From Streptomyces katrae (GTDB lineage Bacteria; Actinomycetota; Actinomycetes; Streptomycetales; Streptomycetaceae): a DNA stretch of 64,000 nt. Position 1 is the first letter of the stretch, and the number at the start of each line of letters is the position of its first letter. This document shows positions 62,819-64,000 of the stretch, piece after piece. The stretch covers positions 21,591-85,590 of the forward strand of contig NZ_JNZY01000028.1 in assembly GCF_000717655.1 (NCBI RefSeq). The letters run 5' to 3'. The notes beneath the pieces are model-generated. The model had not been told where the DNA came from, did no database searches, and saw nothing but the letters and a program-made list of their open reading frames with translations. The translations under genes were made by a program, and so were the position numbers.

Positions 62819-63841
62819 TTAGTCGATGGCCTCCGCGACCTGGGCCTCACCGAGGGCCGCCACACTGCCGACGATGCTGGTCGGGACCGCGGTGCCGAGC
62901 ACCGCGGCGGCCCAGGCGAGCCGGACGGTGGACGGTCCGAGCTGCTCGAGGCGGGTGATCAGGCCGCTGCCCTTGACGGCGGAGGCCAGATCGCGCAGCT
63001 CGGGGATGCTGTCCTGGTGCGGCTTCAGCTCGCGGTCGCGGCCCTTCATGGCCAGCTCGACGACCTCGAAGGGGTTTCCGCCGGTGATCGCCCAGCACTC
63101 CCGGCAGAACACGTCGTCGGCGTTCTGGCCGAGGGCGTCGCGCACTATGCGGGCGACCGCGCTCGTGGTGAGGGGAGCCAGCTCGTGCGGACGCGTTCCC
63201 TGGCGCCCCATCAGGGCGCGCAGGGCGCCGGCGTCGGCGGGGATCTCGTCCGGCCTGCAGGCCACCATGATCAGCATGGCCAGTTCCTCGGCCCGCGCCG
63301 TGAAAGCGGTCAGCCACGCCAGGGACTCGGCGTCCGCCCAGTGCGCATCGTCGAGGACCAGGACCACGGGGGCGCTGCGCACCGTCAGATGGGTGACGAC
63401 CCAGTCCAAGCCGTCGCGTACGCCTTGCGGGTCGGGCGCGGTGGGGACTTCCGGGGCGGCGGTCAGGCCGAGCGCCGGGGCGACGATGTTGTACCAGGTG
63501 CCGAGGACCTCGTGCCGTTCGGCCTCGGTCATGGCGGCGAACGCCGGCTGGATGAGCTGCCGCATCACGTGGAACGGCACCTGCTTCTCCTGCTCGCCGC
63601 CGCGGGCGAACAGTACGGTGCAGTCGCGCTCGGCGGCGTGCCGGCGGGCCTCGGCGAGCAGCGTGGTCTTGCCGATGCCGGCCGACCCCGCGAAGGTCAG
63701 CACACCCCCGCGGCGGGCGGCGGGACCGGTGTCCGTGATGCCGCAGAGATCGTCCACCGCGCGGTGGATCGCGAGAATCTCGGACTCCCGTTCGAGCAGG
63801 GGCTGGGACGCCCACCCTCGCGGTTCCGTGACATGTGACAT
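62819..63841 (-). CDS. LAL-type regulator, N-terminal AAA ATPase part (ends at in-frame TAA)
   Basis: This 340-aa frame starts at the ATG at 63841 after GCAGGA. It contains the ATPase of large LuxR (LAL) regulators: LLERESEILAIHRAVDD, Walker A TFAGSAGIGKTTLLAEARRHA, Walker B APVVLVLDDAHWADAESLAWL and ITGGNPFEVVELAM. It ends AALGEAQVAEAID-TAA, exactly where homologues continue into a leucine-rich helix; the bases after the stop read LRSARILTVLTSLRRKEV in frame. So the complete protein would be about 966 aa. TAA is the rarest stop codon in streptomycetes. Pseudogene, sequencing error and reinitiated split gene all remain possible. Confidence 0.8.
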   Translation of the reverse strand: MSHVTEPRGWASQPLLERESEILAIHRAVDDLCGITDTGPAARRGGVLTFAGSAGIGKTTLLAEARRHAAERDCTVLFARGGEQEKQVPFHVMRQLIQPAFAAMTEAERHEVLGTWYNIVAPALGLTAAPEVPTAPDPQGVRDGLDWVVTHLTVRSAPVVLVLDDAHWADAESLAWLTAFTARAEELAMLIMVACRPDEIPADAGALRALMGRQGTRPHELAPLTTSAVARIVRDALGQNADDVFCRECWAITGGNPFEVVELAMKGRDRELKPHQDSIPELRDLASAVKGSGLITRLEQLGPSTVRLAWAAAVLGTAVPTSIVGSVAALGEAQVAEAID

Positions 63842-64000
63842 TCCTGCCCCCTCCTGCGCGTGCGGCCGAGTGTACGACCCAGGGGACGAGAAATTGCTGC
63901 TTAAGAGCCGGTAACAGGATCTTGTTGAGATGTGCTGGTCGGGCGTAACCGGTGCGATGATTCGGCCGTTCGTGGTGGTGTGAGTACTCGGCCGTGGATC
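63842..64000. other. Upstream region of the LAL gene, no gene seen
   Basis: The last 159 bases carry no convincing coding frame. They must include the promoter of the LAL regulator on the minus strand. Any gene to the right starts beyond the window. Confidence 0.5.

Noticed and set aside
61079..63838. 919-codon plus-strand frame opposite the LAL regulator, spanning its internal TAA
   Set aside because: Considered as an alternative gene because it crosses the stop, but the composition is Arg/Gly/Val shadow sequence without motifs. The minus strand is clearly the coding one.

Overview
The window is about 64 kb of very GC-rich chromosomal DNA. Codon use (strong third-position G/C, frequent GTG and some TTG starts), tight GTGA/ATGA gene overlaps and the gene families present all point to a Streptomyces or a close streptomycete: a 2-methylisoborneol operon with an encapsulin, SpoIIE-type phosphatases, stand-alone HATPase regulators, a LAL regulator, DUF6328 and DUF2993 proteins, and an actinobacterial cytochrome b/aa3 set. 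It reads as accessory or chromosome-arm DNA rather than the conserved core: many small transporter/regulator units, two decayed gene remnants, and no ribosomal or central replication genes.

0-15 kb: remnant of an ScfR-type regulator, a BtuF-like protein, small regulators, a quinone oxidoreductase/TetR divergent pair, a very large assimilatory nitrate reductase fused to a CysJ-like flavoprotein reductase (preceded by a GlnR-like box), N-formylglutamate amidohydrolase, a universal stress protein and KatG. A UdgX remnant then borders a tightly coupled three-gene cassette (nucleotidyltransferase, 84-aa protein, metallophosphoesterase). 15-25 kb: a second, incomplete respiratory set (orphan cytochrome b facing ctaD-ctaF), a CDF cation transporter, two paralogous helical proteins, DJ-1/PfpI, DUF6328, DUF72 and a glutathionyl-hydroquinone-reductase-like protein.

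25-33 kb: a two-gene cyclodipeptide synthase/P450 operon closely resembling the mycobacterial Rv2275-CYP121 pair, a TetR-controlled aldolase/hydrolase operon with a perfect 17-bp palindrome, a secreted CAP protein, and a Nep1-like (NPP1) secreted protein with a TTG start. 33-42 kb: an atypical tRNA-Trp, a ribose-type ABC transporter operon, a GAF-SpoIIE-HATPase multidomain phosphatase, a cyclase-family hydrolase and a membrane SpoIIE phosphatase. 42-47 kb: the complete 2-methylisoborneol operon (family 2B encapsulin shell, 2-MIB synthase, GPP C2-methyltransferase) closed by a strong terminator.

47-64 kb: a TetR/MMPL efflux pair with twin palindromic operators, DUF2993 protein, methyltransferase, a DeoR-controlled polyol/sugar ABC operon with dehydrogenase and PfkB kinase, an ECF sigma factor followed by an unusual protein in which a Ser/Thr kinase is fused to a whole MFS drug-efflux transporter, and a LAL-type regulator interrupted by one in-frame TAA.

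The most interesting points are the kinase-MFS fusion, the Streptomyces relative of the mycocyclosin locus with altered active-site residues and a possible bldA (TTA) switch in its leader, the nucleotidyltransferase-phosphoesterase cassette, and the atypical tRNA-Trp. All family assignments come from reading the sequence and recalled family features; no database search was run.
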